Shown here piece by piece: positions 7,744-8,529 of a stretch of 8,529 nt of DNA. A program made the position numbers and the translations under genes. This stretch comes from an uncultured Prevotella sp. GTDB lineage: Bacteria; Bacteroidota; Bacteroidia; Bacteroidales; Bacteroidaceae. Numbering within the stretch: the stretch's first letter is position 1; every line of letters starts with the position of its first letter. A model generated the notes under the pieces. That model was not told the DNA's origin, searched no databases, and worked only from the letters and a program-made list of their open reading frames with translations. The stretch is from contig CALCHM010000158.1 of assembly GCA_937901345.1 (NCBI GenBank), positions 1 through 8,529 of the forward strand. Direction: 5' to 3'.

Positions 7744-7751
7744 CAAAGATA
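7744..7751 (-). promoter_or_regulatory. Bacteroidetes-type -7 promoter box for the broken membrane-protein gene
   Basis: The minus strand reads TATCTTTG, a perfect TAnnTTTG match, preceded by an AT-rich stretch. It lies 43 bases before the ATG at 7700. No good -33 TTTG is present at the usual distance. Its position argues that the coding region begins at or near 7700 and that the longer open frame up to 7832 is mostly untranslated. Confidence 0.5.
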
Positions 7752-8337
7752 TTTAATTTTTTTGCTGTTCCGTAAAATTTTAGGAATTATATCGCAGTTT
7801 ACTTCCGTGCCCTTGGGTTGCCCCATTAGCATAGTCCCTGCTGGTCTGTCCGTGCGGCACTTTTAGAGATGTGAGTGAGAGTAGTCGGTGCGGGGGAACG
7901 TAGAGACGTCTCATTGGGCAGGGTGTTCAAAATTGTAAAAATAAGTGAGATTGTTTTGAGATGTTTTTGGTATTGAAATCTACTAAATCCGGATGGTCAA
8001 GATGCCGAAGGTGTCTCTGCTGAGTAACTTACATCTCACCACGTATCATGAGGATTTATAGAGTGAGATTAGCGTGATTTGTGTTCAAAAACTGATTCCT
8101 ATGTTGTGTCGTCGAACACGAACCGAAAGTCGCTCCAGTCAATTACTCGGATTTCACGAATATTTTTGTGAGATTTCTTGATTGGCGTGAGTAATGTCTC
8201 CACATATTGCAGAAATCACGAAAAAAACGGTTTAATCCCTGTAATCTGTTGATAAGAAAATACGCACAGATCCCCCATGATACGCTGGAGACATCATATT
8301 CAACGTGATTAAACTGATGAAACGGTTTCCATTACAT
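7752..8337. other. Long stretch without a recognisable gene, with short dispersed repeats
   Basis: No reading frame here resembles a gene on either strand, and no tRNA or rRNA is evident. What can be seen: the octamer GTGAGATT three times on the plus strand (7945-7952, 8063-8070, 8168-8175) and GTGAGAT once on the minus strand (8033-8039); the 10-mer GTGTTCAAAA twice (7923-7932, 8081-8090); AAACGGTTT twice (8225-8233, 8320-8328); a perfect 10-bp palindrome GAGACGTCTC (7903-7912); and a 9-bp inverted repeat ATGTCTCCA / TGGAGACAT (8194-8202, 8286-8294). The part at about 8140-8275, with phrases such as GGATTTCACGAAT and AATCCCTGTAATCTG, looks like the degenerate non-coding repeats common between Bacteroidales genes. 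That resemblance is from memory only. Confidence 0.5.
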
Positions 8338-8529
8338 GAGTCACAGGCATTTTCCGTTTACCCGAAAATGGTTGTGACTGGCGTAGCAACCATTTTCGTC
8401 CTTCAGGAGAGTCAAGATACTGGAGTCACAAGCATTTTCCGTTTACCCGAAAATGGTTGTGACTGGCGTAGCAACCATTTTCGTCCTTCAGGAGAGTCAA
8501 GATACTGGAGTCACAAGCATTTTCCGTTT
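8338..8529. repeat. 85-bp tandem repeat array with alternative hairpins, continues past the right edge
   Basis: Two complete 85-bp units (8338-8422 and 8423-8507) and the first 22 bases of a third (8508-8529) lie head to tail with no spacer. Units 1 and 2 differ at one base (G at 8346, A at 8431). Each unit carries three related arms. Arm A GTCACAAGCATTTTC (unit positions 3-17) pairs with arm B GAAAATGGTTGTGAC (27-41) at 14 of 15 positions. Arm C CAACCATTTTCG (50-61) pairs perfectly over 12 bp with unit positions 26-37. B can therefore fold with A or with C but not both. The unit length is not a multiple of three, and no known element was recognised. The strand of any transcript is unknown. 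Confidence 0.95.

Noticed and set aside
7644..7832. 62-residue minus-strand open frame starting at 7832
   Set aside because: A perfect -7 box lies inside it at 7744-7751 and only its last 18 or so codons look like protein. It is treated as the leader plus the start of the broken gene at 7287-7700.
8247..8255. DnaA-box-like TTATCAACA on the minus strand, hinting at an origin
   Set aside because: Only one near-match to TTATCCACA is present, without a cluster, an AT-rich unwinding region or neighbouring dnaA/dnaN genes.
8338..8529. CRISPR array
   Set aside because: Units are 85 bp, directly abutting and almost identical along their whole length, with no unique spacers and no cas genes in the window.
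8338..8529. Integron attC sites
   Set aside because: The unit has imperfect palindromes of suitable size, but units abut with no cassette between them, no attC core sequences were recognised, and no integrase gene is present.

Overview
The window looks like a chromosomal segment from a member of the Bacteroidales, most likely Prevotellaceae-like. The clues are a 729-residue type III glutamine synthetase of the Bacteroides GlnN kind, a two-domain glutamine-dependent NAD+ synthetase of Bacteroidales length, start codons without Shine-Dalgarno sequences, and three perfect TAnnTTTG (-7) promoter boxes of the Bacteroidetes type. The genus is an inference; no rRNA or marker gene fixes it.

All convincing genes lie on the minus strand, so transcription runs right to left. 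From the right: an 85-bp tandem repeat array that runs off the edge (8338-8529); about 600 bases without a gene (7752-8337); a broken membrane-protein gene with its own promoter box (7287-7700) that ends in an intrinsic terminator (7271-7311); a UvrD-type helicase with a DEDDh exonuclease domain inserted in its core (4517-7192); type III glutamine synthetase glnN with its own promoter box (2203-4392); a strong hairpin (2126-2153); NAD+ synthetase nadE (189-2108); and the first 41 codons of an Lrp/AsnC-family regulator (1-123), which runs off the left edge behind its own promoter box.

There is a loose nitrogen theme: glnN makes glutamine, the NadE amidase domain uses glutamine as its ammonia source, and Lrp/AsnC proteins commonly respond to amino acids. 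However, glnN is separated from nadE by a terminator-like hairpin, and both glnN and the lrp-like gene appear to have their own promoters, so one co-regulated operon is not shown.

The least ordinary parts are the 85-bp tandem repeat, in which one central arm can pair with either of two flanking arms, and the helicase-exonuclease architecture. I do not see a clearly new multi-gene system here. The repeat array continues beyond the window and is the best place to look further.
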